Origin: Phalacrocorax aristotelis
Taxonomy: Eukaryota > Chordata > Aves > Suliformes > Phalacrocoracidae
Reading direction: 5' to 3'
Assembly (NCBI RefSeq): GCF_949628215.1
Contig: NC_134276.1
Coordinates: forward strand, 33,296,226-33,360,225
Length of the DNA stretch: 64,000 nucleotides
Part shown: positions 1 through 13,823 of the stretch, in pieces
How positions within the stretch are numbered: the stretch's first letter is position 1
Layout of the letters: every line of letters begins with the position of its first letter
Notes under the pieces: model-generated
Seen by the model: only the letters and a program-made list of their open reading frames with translations
Told to the model about the DNA's origin: nothing
The model's database searches: none
Translations under genes and position numbers: made by a program

Positions 1-613
1 CCCAAAACTTCCCTCTCTTCACCTTTTCTCACTTGGTCCTCACTGGGACATTCTACAGGTTATTTTCCTAGAAGTACTGGTAGGGGACTTTTGTTCACAA
101 AGGAATGGGATTGGAGAAAAGTGACTGCAACCTGCTACCTCGGCATACCTGTAATGCCGCTGGTATTTCTCTAATCTCTGACAATAGTTCTTGTAACAAG
201 CAATAAGCCTGTATTTTTTGTTAATCACTAATCCTTACTTGCAATGAAGAGCAGATCAACACCTGTTACACTGGCTGTCTACGTCAGAAGGTTATTAAGT
301 ATATTCTAAAGAAGCAGAATATAAAATATTCAAGTTTTTCTTCAAGGTGGCTTTAAATGAGCTGTTTTAAACTGAATCGCTTAAAACTAGTTAATAGGAG
401 CTGAGGGCATCTCCAAGCAATCATACTTCCTGCTTTGGTGCCTAAATCCAAACTGCCACTTCATCAGATAGTCTTCGGTATCCATACTGACCTGAGGTGT
501 ACCTGCCCTTACCCCTGTCCCTGTGCACACCACCGTGGTCCCCAGCTCCCTGGCACACTTTGCACGACACTGCGAGCTGAACCAAGGAACTGATCTGGCT
601 TAAAGAAACATCT

Positions 614-650
614 GCCACCCCCCCCACCCCCTCCCTTCCCCTTTTTTTAA
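614..650. repeat. Pyrimidine C/T-rich simple tract
   Basis: The plus strand runs as C-rich blocks followed by a T run, with almost no purines. The minus strand is correspondingly G-rich, with several G runs. This is low-complexity sequence with no coding meaning. Confidence 0.7.
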
Positions 651-1400
651 TCTGGATCAGTTCCTCAGTCTGGTCCTGGTGCTAATAAAGCTGCTGGGAA
701 AGGAAAAACCCAGAGGACGAGGGGTGAAAAGGTGAGAGAGTAAGAAAAAATCTTCATCTCATCCTGCTGCTGTGGACTTTGTCTCATGTGACCGTAGAGC
801 CTGAGCTGCGTAGGATCAGGCACCACACTGGGAAAGCTCACCCCAAACCTCATGGCTTCATTGAGTCTCCACTCTGGCAGAAATGAGCTCAGGGGGATCT
901 CCATCAGGTGGTGGCTGCTACAGGGATGTCAGGCAGTAGCAGGGAGGATATGGGGGGTGCCAGGGAAAAAAATGAAGGAGCTGTTGGAAGCAGAGCTGCT
1001 ACACATGAGAAAAATAGTGGGAACAGGCTAAACAGCTGCCTTTTTAGTACTTGCACATGTATGCTGAAGAAAGTGCATGCCATCCGGGGAAGTGTGATCA
1101 ATGCAGACTCTGTTCTGGTGCCAGGCAGTGTTACAGGTGTGTCAGTTGATGGGATCAAGACCTTTTTGTTCAAAAGACAGTAATTTTATGGAAATGCTTA
1201 TGTATTAGTATGGGGCAAGCCAGATGTGGCCACAACCATCCTTTTCACATGCCATCTGCCAAGAAAACCACCCTGAGCCACACGACAAGCCTCACCTCTA
1301 GGAATCCTCTTTGTGCAGACAAGCAATTTGCAGCCCATGACCCCAAACCATCAGCAGATATCATTGTTATTCTCCTAGACATTTGCCTGCATCCCAAGGG

Positions 1401-1408
1401 TATATAAA
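1401..1408 (+). promoter_or_regulatory. TATA-like motif (TATATAAA), unproven
   Basis: A canonical TATATAAA is followed by a C/T-rich stretch that could hold an initiator about 30 bases downstream. No clear CCAAT or GC box, and no convincing first exon, follows. The octamer arises often by chance in 64 kb, so this is only a weak promoter candidate. Confidence 0.12.
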
Positions 1409-3875
1409 CTCCGCTCACTTGCTCTCTCTCCCTTTCCACTCCTGTCCCTGTTTTAAAAAGTAATAGGTCATCCCAGAAGCATGTTTACTTCCCTGTCAAT
1501 TTTGGACTCAAATATAGAAGAGCCCAAATTGTTTCAGGCTTAAAATTTTGTAATTAACCAGTGAGACACAGTGGAAGAGCTTTGCAAAGCACAATGCACA
1601 GCTAAACTGATCATCCTTGAGTTTAAGCACATGAATGTAGAGATCCAGCATTGCCACACACAAGATTTTTGTTTTCTTTCCTCCATATGTGCAGGCTTTA
1701 AGTACTTTCATTAGAAAGGTTTCTTGTACAACCTCAGATGTTTCCCTGTATGCAGATATAGCTGCATTGCACTGAGATGACAGTTATTGGGATAAACTCC
1801 TAGAATGGGAGTGAGGAAAGAGAGGACTTGCTTGTCGTTAGCAAAGGGAGCATCATTAGAGTCAGACAAAGAAATGGAAGGCCCCTAATTAGTAGGAGGA
1901 ATCTATTCTGCTTAGAAAAAATATCAAAAATACAGCTTATGGCTTTATGATTTGTACTCTTTCCTGCATTTTAGCTGAACCTGATGTAGTAATTCATGGC
2001 TCTTTGGTGATTTCAAATTCTAAAAACTGCCCACTTCACGTAACTTTGGTCGCTCTGATTATCCTGATTATACATTCCTCCATGTAGGTATCAATGCAGC
2101 GGTTCTGGTCAGTGGAGACATCTGAGCTAAGACACCAGCAGCTGCAGAGGGAACAGCATCCTGGGGAAAGAGCTTTCAGTTGTTCCCCTTTGAGCTGAGT
2201 GGAGGGGTAAACTTCCTGGAGATACATCAAGGAGTCATGTGGTGGAGAAGCCTCTTGAGCCAGTGGAGAAATCCAATTTCTCCAACTCACCATTTTCTGA
2301 ATGGGTACAGAGGGAAAGCTTTTCACCGCAGGCAAGAGTGACGAGGTGGTCCCAAAACCCCGTCTGCACGGCGCTTAGCCAGCTCCTGAGCCTGACTCAG
2401 GCCTGCTGCTTTGGAGGTGGGCTTGACAGAGCCCTCCGGGTCAGTCCCCAGTGTGTGGCTGAGGCTCTGTAAGTGTTACCGTGCTACACAAAGAAAGTTT
2501 TTTGAAATATACTTTTTATGTGGGGGCATCTGGAGAATATGACATACAAGGGACTGATCACATTATGAGTTTCATATATTACCTTGACTGTTATATCATG
2601 TAAGAGAGGCAGAGTCTCCTCACATTATTACTGTAATTAGAGTATTGTGCTTTTAATTTGCATAGTTCCTTCCTCAGCATTGTTTGATATGAATAGATAA
2701 TAACAGACTGGCTATTTTAAGTTATTAATAATGTAGTATTTACCCACCATATGCCTAGGAGCCAGAGCAGTAAGCAATGCTGCTTTGTCCTAGGTGTCCC
2801 TCCCTGCACACACAACTAAATGGATCATCTTTGATCTGTCTTTGCCTCCCAAGGTCTCACTTCAATTTGGGCTTGCTTCTTACTGTCCCCTTTGCCCCCA
2901 ACACTGGCTCCCTCTGTGTTTGAGGGAGTTTAGGTTCCTGGAAAAAAGAAAAACAGTTTGTTCTGACTTCTGCATTACCTCTTGCATCTGTATGGAGTGG
3001 ATGCTCTGGTCTGTTTTTAATTTCCATGATTCTGTAGTGCTTTTTTGTCCAAGGTGCTAAATATAGATCTAACCCATAATAGCCAGCCTCTCTTTCGTTT
3101 CTGTCTTACAAAGTTATTTTCTGCTTTTATCATTTAAGCCTAATGGATTTACATTTAGGAGGTATCCAGTATGTACAACTTGGTTATGAACAGGATGAGT
3201 TCCTCAGAAGTTTCCAGGAACGTTTGAATAAAAACAAGCAAAAAAAGAGACTTTTTACGGGCTCTGCAGGAGGAGGACTAGTGCAGTGCAGGATGGTACG
3301 TTCCCTCTCCCTCCCTACTGCAAGCCTGTGTATGCCCTCTGGGCAGGGTGAAGTATCCAGCATGCTGCCTAGAAAAATGACACTCTGGAGAAAAATCAGC
3401 AGACAGCATGAAAAGTTCTGGCTCGGATATCTCGTGTTGGCAAACTCCTACCAAAATTAGTTCTGGATAAGCCAATACATCTGTAGTCAGAGCAAACTAT
3501 TCCTCTTTCTTCCTATTCCTAACACAGTCATGCCCAAAAAATACAGGTCAGGAAAATGTTTGGGGAAACTATTAAGGATCACAGAGGGAAAAGAGTATCC
3601 AGACAAATATAGAACCATTTGAGACAAATATGAAGTAATGTGTAATAAACAGCTTGAATTTATAAGGACTACAGCAAGCCAAACACAAGTGATAGCTTTT
3701 TGGGACAGAACAGCCCAAACCAGCCAAGGAAAGGAATGTGATGGCTGTAAAGGGCCAGGCCCACAGGAGACAGGCGGACCACTCAGCACAACTCTAGAGC
3801 CATACCTGCCCTTTCCCTAGCCTAATCGATACCAGTGGCCCAAGCCAGTAGCTGGGTGAGGTTTGGGATATTGGG

Positions 3876-3942
3876 GAGCCTTGGGCATGTCACTTCATCT
3901 CTGTCCAAGTATCTTTGTCCCTGATTATACAAGAGGGATATG
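3876..3942 (+). repeat. MIR-like SINE fragment (diverged)
   Basis: The stretch contains a CCTTGGGCATGTCACTTCAT-type block. This resembles the conserved MIR core, in which a TTGGGCAAGTCACTT-like word is followed by a pyrimidine-rich block and an A/G-rich GGGATA-type word. Divergence is high and neither end of the element is clear. The assignment rests on remembered MIR structure only. Confidence 0.4.
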
Positions 3943-5904
3943 AAGGAAGAATTCTGTGTGATCTGTGGGTCCTTCCTTGATCAGCTTGGTTGGGGTTAGG
4001 GTCTCCTTGTGCAAGAGTCCAAGCAGCATGTCTGAAGACCCACTACAAGGTATGGGCATCAAAAACTGACCTCTCCAGAAGAAATAAAGGTTGGACCCTC
4101 CATGAACACTGCCTTGGGCACAGTAAAGTGAACTTCTCTTTACCTGGAGAAGCTCATTATGCTTAGCTTGAATATTGTAATAGTATCTGAAAAGGGTTGA
4201 GAAGCATGGTAGCATGCTGCAGAAGTAAGTTTTTGAATACTTTCTTGTTTTCAGGTGCCTCTCAAGGGCAACATGTAATGGTTTTGGGAAAGGTGGTACT
4301 ACCCTTGGTCAGGGTCCCTCCAGTCATTCATCTTGCATTACTGACAGTTTACCTGGGGTCTTCTTTAGAAGGAACAAGCTAGTTCTCTCTGAAATAAACT
4401 TCACATATAGCTCTGAGGTTAGTTAGTCCAGGCATTGCTCCCAGTAGGCACTATGGATGATACACCAAGCCTGGCTGCCCTACAAAGCCCTCCAGCACTA
4501 AACCAGCACTCTGTGCACCTTGAAATATCACATTATGTCCATAAGCCATGCTCAACTGTGGCTGAGTGAGACTGCAAAGAAGTTATTTGGCTTATTCACA
4601 CTCTCTATTTTGCTGCTGGAAGCATCGATTTTCATAGTGCTGTGCAGAAGACCAGAGGAGAAAACTGCTGCTGCTGGAAATCACAGTGGCTCTGTAGGCT
4701 GAGGTTGCTGCCAGCAGTCCAGATGGCCCATGAGTGGTGCAGGGCTAACTGCTGTTTCCATCCAGAAAGCGCATTGTGCAAAGCAGGACCAAGCTGGTCC
4801 CAGCTGTATCCTGGCAAAGGAAAAAAGGTATGCTATATGGGAAAGGTGCAAGTATTCACCTTGAGTGTGCTGATGACCATGTACCTCAGTGGGTGGGTAA
4901 GCTCAAATATGACAAGTCCAGTTAGGCTTAATTTTCCCTAGCAAGAAATGCCAGAGCACTGATGCACATGGCCAAAAGCTTTGCTGCAATCTGGTGAAAA
5001 GGGGTTCTTCTATGTTGCTCCAGATTGTCCTGGAACCAGTTAGTCCTGTCTCTCCTGTCTCCTGCTTCTGAAGAAGTTTTGTGCTGTTCCTACTACAGCA
5101 AAAATTAATCCTGAATATTCAGAGACTGATCATTTGAAATGCATTAGGAGCAGTGCAGGGGCTGCAAGAAAAAAAGACAGAAGGTGGGGTGAGAACATGG
5201 GCAATAAATTAAAATGATATGATGTCCTATGGGTACATGAATTCAGTGACAGGAGGCAGACTATGTCCTCCAGACCAATGCTCCAAACTCCAGTCTCTGG
5301 AGCCCACAGGGGCAAGCGTGCCCAAAAGGAGCTCCCCCACAGAGTGGGGACTGAGTGTTGTGTCCTTACAGGTCTCCTGTGAGCCTGTCCTCTCAGTCAG
5401 GGAAGCCTTAAACTAGGGGAGGCTGTGTGTGTACTAGCAAACTGAAAATGGTCAGGGTACGAGCCTGAACAGTGTCCCATGTTCATTCATGCCACAAATT
5501 ATGGGCACAGTCCTTAATATAGTTTTGGCCTGGTCCAGCCTGCACTCTTCCAGGCAGTGCACTACCATGGTTAGCAGATGGTTAACCCACTCCCAACAGT
5601 GGTCTGGGCTTGAAGGCACTCAGCTTGAGGAATACTTGAATCTGCCCTGTATCATCCCAACCACCAAAACCTGACTGCCAAAGCCCTAAATCAGATCATC
5701 TTTTAGCTCGTCTTGACTTACCCTCCTCCTGGCTAGTAATGCCTCTTTTGAGGCCAGCTGTGAATTATCTGCCAGAGGGAAGTTCTTAAAAAGCTTTATG
5801 CTGAAGTAGCCTGCCTTATGTTCTCCATTAGGCAGGCTTTATTCCTCCCATGTCCAGCGTTGCACCAGCAGAAGTTGGAATAGACTTGTATTTCTTGGCT
5901 AAAC

Positions 5905-6115
5905 AATGACTAAAGGAAGCATGATAACTATCTACAAGTATTTGATGGGTGTAAACTCCAGTGAGGAAGAGGAATTGTTTAGTGTGGTTAAAGGACTTTT
6001 ATGGCCAAGAGCGATTAGATTAAATTGAACAAAGCAAAGCATAAACTGAGTACCCTTCGTAATACCTAGCAGGCTGCAAGGGCACCTCCCGAGGGATGTG
6101 GTAGAAACTGTGATG
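5905..6115 (+). repeat. Old CR1 LINE fragment, 3' part
   Basis: The segment follows the distal coding part of an older CR1 lineage. It contains an AAAGGAAGCATGATAACTAT-type block, then ACAAGTATTTGATGGGTGTA and a GAGGAAGAGGAATTGTTTA block. It ends near CTCCCGAGGGATGTGGTAGA. In intact CR1 this encodes the end of the reverse-transcriptase ORF. Here it is broken by indels and stops, has no preserved 3' tail, and is a molecular fossil. The boundaries are approximate. Confidence 0.75.
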
Positions 6116-9100
6116 TCGGGGTCAGTTGAAACATCACAGAGAGCAGAGCAGTATTTATGTTTTTTACCTCGGAACACCATCCCACAAACAGTGTGTCCAT
6201 TTTCCCCACCGTGCCCACACCCACACAGCCCTGCATCTACGTGAGCACACACCCAGCCAAATAAGGAGGGAATAAGGATGTCAGGGTGGTTCAACCCCTG
6301 CCCACGCCTCTTTTGTCCCCTTCGTCTGCTGGTGTAATACATTACCCTAAACAATAAGTTTTCCTGCTGCTGGCAGTGATTCTGGTCTTGGGACTGTTAA
6401 GGGAGAAGTTATCTTAAGCTTGCTACTAACCTGGGGTTATCACATACCTACGGGGATGCCATCAGCATTCCCTTCAGGTTACACCTTTGTCAGCTGGCAG
6501 GACGCGGTATGGGATGACTGACTTTGTACAAGAAGGGAACAAACAGAACACCTCCTCTGAAAATACACTGGTGGTCCCTTCACTGTGGGGAAAAATGAGC
6601 TTGCCCTCTTACACAGGAGCAGCAGCATGTCATAATCCCAGCTACACCTGTGTAAAACTGAACATAGAGTGTGCAATCTCATCTGACAGGAGTTTCGGAG
6701 AGAGAACAAGAGCTGGCTTTGGCACTGGGAGCAAATGTCAGTGGTTTGAACACTGCAGTGTCTTTCAAAATCCTGTGGCCTCTCAAGGAAAAAGAAATAA
6801 GGGAATACGTGATGTTTGATGAGTCAGGATGCTTTCCCCTGGTATGCCTGTTTCTCCGCGTAATTGCACAGACACAATAATAAAGAAATTAGATAAGCCA
6901 GGTAAGGTTTGTTGTGATGTCCTGGTCGTCTAGGAGACAAGAGCGTTATTTACCTGACATGACTTGTAGGCAAGGGTAGGACAAGCGTACCCAGTTTTTA
7001 AAACAGCATATTGCTTCCAAATTGCAGGTTATCTGTTCTGAAACAACACCACTTAATGGGTTATCTCCTCTTTTAATTGGTGCGGTTGTTGGCATATCAT
7101 TAAATCCCACTTAGCACAAGTGTGAGAAGCCTGCTGTTAAAGGCTGCCAGTAGAAAGGCAAAGAGGACTTATGCATCCTCTCATGGTGTTTTCAGAGAAG
7201 GCCCTGATCTGTTCATAAAAGGTCAGGAAGGGAGCAAGGAATTCAAAAGCCTTAAAAAAACAGACCGGACTGGAGTCTTCAGTAGTGCGTCATCTCAAAT
7301 TTTCTTCTCCCGAGGGAGTAATTCTTCAGATGTTTTGTGTGCCCCTTGCTGTTGTCTCTCTCTTCTGTTTTTCTTCAGGAGCAATTTGTCTATTTCTGCA
7401 TTTACTGAGCCTCTTCTCTTTATACAGAGGCAGAGCTAAGAGACATCTGTATATGTGGGAAAGTCTAACAGGGCTATCACTGTCTCCCTATGTGTCCACC
7501 ACCCAAATGCTAACACTACCTGGTTAGGTGTGCATTTTATGGCCCACCCAACAGAGCGGGCATGGCAGTACTGCAGAGTCCCTGCAGCACCGATACATTC
7601 TTCCTCCTGAATCTGACTGGCTGCAAATGGCTTGGATGAAAACATATTTTCTGTTTTTTCTCATGGGCACAAAATACTGATTTTGGCTTCATTAAAAGTG
7701 GCATGCCTTAAGGATGTCATTTTACATAGGATGGTTTCCCCTTCTGGCCAAGAATTTTCTTCATATAAAATGCTTTTGGTCATGCTTTTGATGATGTTTA
7801 GAAAAGATTAATTCTCCTTCCCAGGTACCTGCTGTCTTTTCAGATCCAAATAAAATAATGTGCACAATATATGGGTAGTGGAAAGGAAAAGAGAGGAACC
7901 ACATGGTTTCTATTACCTCACACGACCATTTTGTGCAAGCGTTATCAGTGGGTGCTCCCAAAGCCCCTGATGAATGCACTTTAAACCTATGCCACAAGAA
8001 GCTGCAACTCCTGTGCAGTCCAGGCTGGCCTGGAAACTAGGGGTGCTCAGTCCTGCACGCAAGGAAGATTTTAATCCTTGGCCTTGCAAACTCAGGAGGT
8101 TCAGAGCTCGTGAACTGGCTTTGAAGAGGGCTAATCTGAGCAACTCTAAGCACTGACCCCATTGGAGGAGCCTCAGCTGTACTTCATAACCCGATGAAAC
8201 TTTCATAAATCTCTTTCACAATAGTGCTCAATTTAAAATATATGTTAACATTCCCTCTTTCCTCTGTGTTGAGGTGTACAACACCAGAAAACTAACATAT
8301 GAATTCTGGGAGGGTCAGATATCAGGAGCAGACAGCTGTAGGATCTTCAGAGTCTTGCTGAGTGTGATAGTGTCCTTATATATTACGGATAGCGTCCACA
8401 ATATTGACAGCAGCTTGACACATACATCGCATGGCAATCATGGTGTTTTTTCAAAGGCATTCGTTGCAGGATGCTCCATGCACCAGCTTTTCCTCAGACA
8501 GACCCTCACAGGAGAGCCCTCTCTTTTCCTTGCTGTTGTGGCGTCCAGTAGAAAATCAACATGCAGTCAAAGAGATAATCTTGCTGGACCAAAAGACCCA
8601 ACAGACATTTTTAGCGTTTGATTAGATTTTCATTTCACAAGTACATCACTTATAAGGTATCTGAGGGCATGCCTACCAGAATTGCTACCTGGCCATTTCC
8701 CAGCTACAGAGCAGACCTCATAGTGGTCACCTGTAATGACCTTTCTGGGCAGATCTGAGCTCATCATGCCTGAGCAAACACCAGAAGCACAGCAGAGGGA
8801 GTGTGGCACGGGAATCCCGGATCTCTGCAGCATGGCCACATTGGCCTGACGTCACAGCAGCTCTCTACCTGTGCTAATAAACCTAACCACAGGCCAGGAT
8901 TTATGAGTTCAGGCACTGCCATTGAGTCACAGAAATACCTTCCATCCAGATCCACACTGGTGACTCGGGTTGCCTCTGGTCTGGGCCTTGTGGGCCAGCC
9001 AACTCCTATGTCTGTACAGAGCTGCATCCTGTGAGGCAGACATGGCGTATCCTGGAGCTTTTAGTGCCTGAATCCACCTTGCAGTCCTTGAGGCAGGAAA

Positions 9101-9734
9101 GTACGTTGTCCCCATTTTAGAGGAGAGAAGAGGGTCAGGGTCAAAAATGCCCTGCAGTGTGTCCACAAAACCTTAGGCACCATGCCAGCGCATAAGCCCA
9201 ACCAACTCCCCTCTTTGCTTTAAACACTATTTATTTGGTTTATCTAATGATGCAATCCACATGAGTTGTCCCTGGCACTCCTCTTTTCCTGGGGCAGGGA
9301 CTCCCCTGCTATTGCACAGCTACTCCTCAGCTTGGCCGCTGTCTCTCGGTGGCTCTGTGAGCCTTGCCTCCTCACCCAGAGGGAAGTTAGCATGTCAGAA
9401 AGGCGTCAGCTCCAAATTCACACTGTGGTGCTTAGGAATGCTCTGAGGGCTGGAGAGGTGCTCCTGAGATGGTGGGGGGACCAGAACCAGGTCACCTCCC
9501 CATGGGGTGAGGGGCTCATCCCCTGCCCCATACAAAAGAAGCAGGTAGACTATGAGGTACCTCTTCTTTCTTGCTGATGGAGGTTTCACAGCGCCCAGCA
9601 TCATGCATCCTATTCTTTGGCTTTCCCTTTCCCTCCATCAGGAAATGTAGGCACTCATGCTGCATGGCGACTACCGCATCACTGGTTTTCCTTACATGGT
9701 GGTTTGACAAAGGGGTGCCTCGGTACCAGAGAGA
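6116..9734. other. Non-coding single-copy DNA, no gene seen
   Basis: No recognised gene or RNA was seen. One strong splice-acceptor-like site (long pyrimidine run ending in CAG) lies at 7344-7378. It is followed by an open frame to the stop near 7527, but no good donor or homology supports it as an exon. A diverged MIR-like piece sits near 9100-9160. Other open frames are short and overlap on both strands. Confidence 0.55.
9100..9160 (-). repeat. Possible MIR-like SINE fragment
   Basis: The plus strand has a TTGTCCCCATTTTAGAGGAG block followed by a purine-rich GGGTCAGGGTC stretch. This resembles the reverse complement of the MIR core (CCCCATTTTACAGATGAGG type). It is short and diverged, so a chance match is possible. 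Confidence 0.3.
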
Positions 9735-9795
9735 CATCTGCCAACTGGAGAAGATTCAGAGAACAACAATAATAAAAAGCACAATGCTCTTGGAA
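9735..9795 (+). repeat. Possible short CR1 remnant
   Basis: The segment carries a CAACTGGAGAAGATTCAGAG-like word followed by an ACAACAATAATAAAAAG stretch. This recalls the CR1 coding motif where a gluconate-rich LE-V-Q-R-A sequence precedes an AAAAATGAT-like word. Only about 60 bases match, so the call is weak. Confidence 0.25.
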
Positions 9796-12700
9796 ACATC
9801 TGTAAGGCAGCAATTTAGAGCCCAGCTATTAACATGCTGGGACAGACCTCAAGTGAAATAAAAAGAAGTTAACTTGTTAAATAACTCTAAAGCAGGCATG
9901 TAAAAAAGTATGTAGATAGCTTGTGTAAACAGCTTTTTCCACTTGGGGCTACGTCTCTGTAATTATGTATTATTTGCAAGAATAACACAGAGTGTGAGGA
10001 GTGAATATGTTCCAAATGTGTCCGAACCCTGACCAGGCAAAGCCTGTGATTTTAGCTCACTTCAGGGAGAGAACAACAAGCCCATGCCTTTTGTTTATTC
10101 TCTGTGAGCTCTTTGCAACAATTGCACTTTTCACTGGAAGTGACTCACCTGGCAAAGAAGAAACCCAGAAGAACTGCTGAACAAAAATATAGTGCTGGAA
10201 ACTATCCTCCGAATTTAAGGCTTACAGTCCTTCTGAAACCGTAATGATATTCAGACCCTTCAGGCTTCCCTAATTACTGAGAGGAAGAACTATCATTCTT
10301 TTCTAAATGTGGCGTCAGCATTTGTTACGAGCGAACAGCACAAAATTATCCGCAAACCTTCTCATGACCTATAAACCTGCAATTTGATATGCCTCACCCA
10401 ATTTTTATTCTGTAACAAGTGAATTTTTTTCATAGATTTTTATAGTAGAAACTCTTTAATCTACCAGGCAACACGTAACAAGATCCCATGGCTGGAGGCT
10501 GAAGCTAGCTACGTTTCAGCTAGCAATAAGGTGCACATCTTAACAGCGATTAATTAAGCATTGAAATAACTCCTGAGGGGATATGATGAATTTGCCACCT
10601 CTTGAAGTCTCTGAACTTTGCCTTTCCAAACCTCATTCTACACATGAAATACAAAGTGTAGTCTTGGTACAGGAATTACAGGGCGAGGCAGTGTTACGGT
10701 ATTTCTTAATGTCGATAGAAAGACATTTTCCACATCAAAACTCCAAAGTTTTCTTTTTCTCTTTTTAATGAGCATAATGAAATTCATTCCTTCTTCCAGT
10801 GTCAACCAGTATGCTTCAGCGGAAATCAAGAGGCCACCGACAACTTATACAAGTAAACAAAGCCAAACTTTTAAAAACACATATCAGCTAAATTTGCAGA
10901 TGCCTACTAGGCTGCAGAGTAGCATTTTCAGTCACACAGCCGCCTGTTCTTAATTTTTAGCAATGGCTCTCTTTCACTGTCAATCCTTCCATCTAAGGAA
11001 CAAAAGATTGCTATTGAAATATTTAATGAGTCACTGGTAAATATCCCACAGGAACAACAGGACATTTATCTCATGCTGCAGAGCTGTATTTTAAAAATAG
11101 CTGTCTTTAAAAAAAACCCAACCAACAACTCAAAAAACCCCAAATATTTTCCCCTTTCTATTTTACAGAAGACTTTGTCTCTCTCTGCCTTTCCCTTTTC
11201 ATTTCTCATCCACTCTTCACCCATGGGTTATGTCAAGGTGGCTGTGAGGACACCCAGGCTGAGACACTCTGTTTGCATTCTTCAGACAGTTTGGGTTGGC
11301 TCCTCTCCCCTGTGTGGGCTTGGCAATGCAAAAAGTGACCTTGTGGCAAACTTGGGCGTGACCTTCTAAAAACAGCAACAGCTCCCAGTGTCACTGCCAG
11401 GTCCCCTACTCTTACTTCATGGAAAATGTGAGGCATTTTATCCCATGTCCACCGAAAAACCCTTACTTTTATTTTAGGGTAGAAGCATGCATCTATGGAG
11501 TTATCATGGCATGGCTAATGTGTGGCATTGCCACATCCTGGCTCCCCTGCCAGTAGCTTGTCCCAGAAGCTGTACTCTGAGCCTTCTTGCTTTGCTGATG
11601 GTGTTATGCTAGAGTCGGATCCTTGCCGTGCACCTTGGTGCTTCTGCTGCTGTGGGATGGCAGCAGTACCGTGCATTTCTGCCACTGCTGTGGCTTCCTG
11701 ACTCTCTTGCTCTGCCCACTTCTTCAGCTCTGAAAGGGCAAAAGGAACTTGGAGCTGTTCTTCAAAATTTCACCATAACCTGATGCTATGGGGCTACTCA
11801 AAACACATAAGCAGTGGTAAGAAGGTAACGGTTGGGCGCTGCAGCTCTTTGCACCATGAGCACGGCTATCAGAGGACTCTAGGTGTGTGGATTCAAATGT
11901 CTCAATTTTGGGATCAGACAAAACCTCTGTTTTCTTAAGGATGACATTTAGTACAAGGCTTTTGACAGTCAGGGTGAAAGCCTGAGTCGGAGGTTCCTGC
12001 AAAAGTGTCCTGACGCACCAAAGAAAATTGCAGAGCCTGCAGCACCAAACACGAGCCAGGCACAGCTCACAGAGCATCGCTCTGTGTGACCCTGGGTACT
12101 CCTCTGAGCTGGGAGATACTCTAGTTACCTAGCTCTGCCTTTGCAGGGAGTGGACCCAAGAAAGCACAAAGCGTCGGCCCACATTGTCAGTTAATTGCAT
12201 GCCCAAGCCTTCTTGCAAGACCAGAGTCACCCTCTGTTTATACCGCCAAGTGCCAAGCTACCCCAGCCTGAGCTCCACAGCTCTGCAGTGGTGGCACCGG
12301 GCTTCTCAACACACTCTGAACGGGCCAGGTGAGGCTGGCCTTTGAGGGCATGGATACACCTTCCAAGCCTGGAAAGCTAGTTTGGGGATGAGGGAGGAAA
12401 ACATATATTTCTGACAAATAAGGGTAATGAGGACCTTCCATGTTGTTCCATTTTTAGACTAGTAACCACACTGGTCTGGTTTTATCAGTAATTAGAGAGA
12501 AACTTTACTTTTCCTCTGCTATGTGAGGTGTTAGATGGTATACATATGCATTTGCCCTACTAAAGCAGAGATAACTATGTTTTCGTTTTTTTTATTCAGG
12601 CTCTGGTGCTTCTGACAGCCTGAGATCAGTGTGCAGGTGCCGGAGCAGGATGGCACACATTGGTATGCCACACAAACAGTTGTTTTGACCTGCTCCTTCC

Positions 12701-13823
12701 CACTCCCCAACAACCCACATACACTGCTTCGCTCCTCATCAGAGCACAGCAACGGAGATGAAGCAGCTGTGAAATACACCTGCCTTTTGTCCACAGCCCT
12801 GCTCAGTTACACAGCTTTAACTTAGCAATATAAAGTAGTTATGCTGTAATATAAATGCATTTCCTTCCTCTACCCCCACCTCTAGATCAATCAGCAGTTA
12901 GGAACAGCAGGAGGGAAATTAAATAGTAACGTAGGGTAAAAAAATAAGAATTAAGGGTGTAAACAGCCAGCTAAACACCATCAGAACATACTGTCCCACT
13001 CAGTGGGCCTATAGCTGCATTGGGTTGTGACCAAGTCTATTAATAGGCCATGCAGAGCTCTTCATAGTCCTAAGAGCAATGCTCCTCAAACGTTTGAGCC
13101 CTTGTTCCTTCTCTGTAACACCAATAGCTCCCTTGTGGTGCTTAGCTACAGTGCTGACTCCTCAGGAAGGGTGAAAAGTCTGACTCCAGTCTCTTCAGAC
13201 TAGAAGACAGAAATCCTGCTCTTCATTTTTTGCCCAGACTAGAAGAGAGAAATAATTCTGAGACCATAAACTCAGCCCTAACATGGACAGGAGGTTGCCC
13301 ATAGAGCATCTGGCTTGCTCCAGGCTGGATGATGGACAGGAGGGGCAAAAATTGGGATGGAAGGGGCACATTTTGATTTGTTGTTGCTGTGAAAAAGTAC
13401 CTGCTGCATCCTGGCTCCAGGGGACTAGGCTGTGACCCACCTGCAGCTGGACCGAGTATCCTACACCCTGTGGACTGGCACACTTGCCGTGTCACCCCAC
13501 AAATGGACTGGCATTTTGGGATCATATGCCTCCTGCAAAGCAGCATGTATACCTACATGAGAAACCATCCCCTTAGTCCCTGTCTATAACTCTATGGTGA
13601 CAAACAGGCACTTCCAAACTACAAGTTATTCCATTTTAAAGACATTTAAGGTTAAGGAAGATAATTTCTACCTCTCCCCCAAGTGATGTGGTATGAGGAA
13701 CAAAGCAGATCGAATGTTTAACAGGCTTAGAGAAGGTAACTCTGTATATTAGGGCACTGGAGACCCATTACTCCATTAAGATATCTGTAGCACCCTTGGG
13801 CTGCTCCAGTCCCTTTCCCCTAC

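Larger units (their letters stand above)
1..5904. other. Non-coding single-copy DNA, no gene seen
   Basis: No exon, RNA gene or gene family was recognised on either strand. The open frames here are all about 140 codons or shorter, overlap each other on both strands and match nothing known. The segment holds a C/T tract near 614-650, a TATA-like site at 1401-1408 and a MIR-like piece near 3876-3942. The rest looks like ordinary intergenic or intronic sequence. Confidence 0.6.

Noticed and set aside
12080..12140. TGTGTGACCCTGGGTACTCC word resembling MIR
   Set aside because: The following sequence does not continue as MIR.
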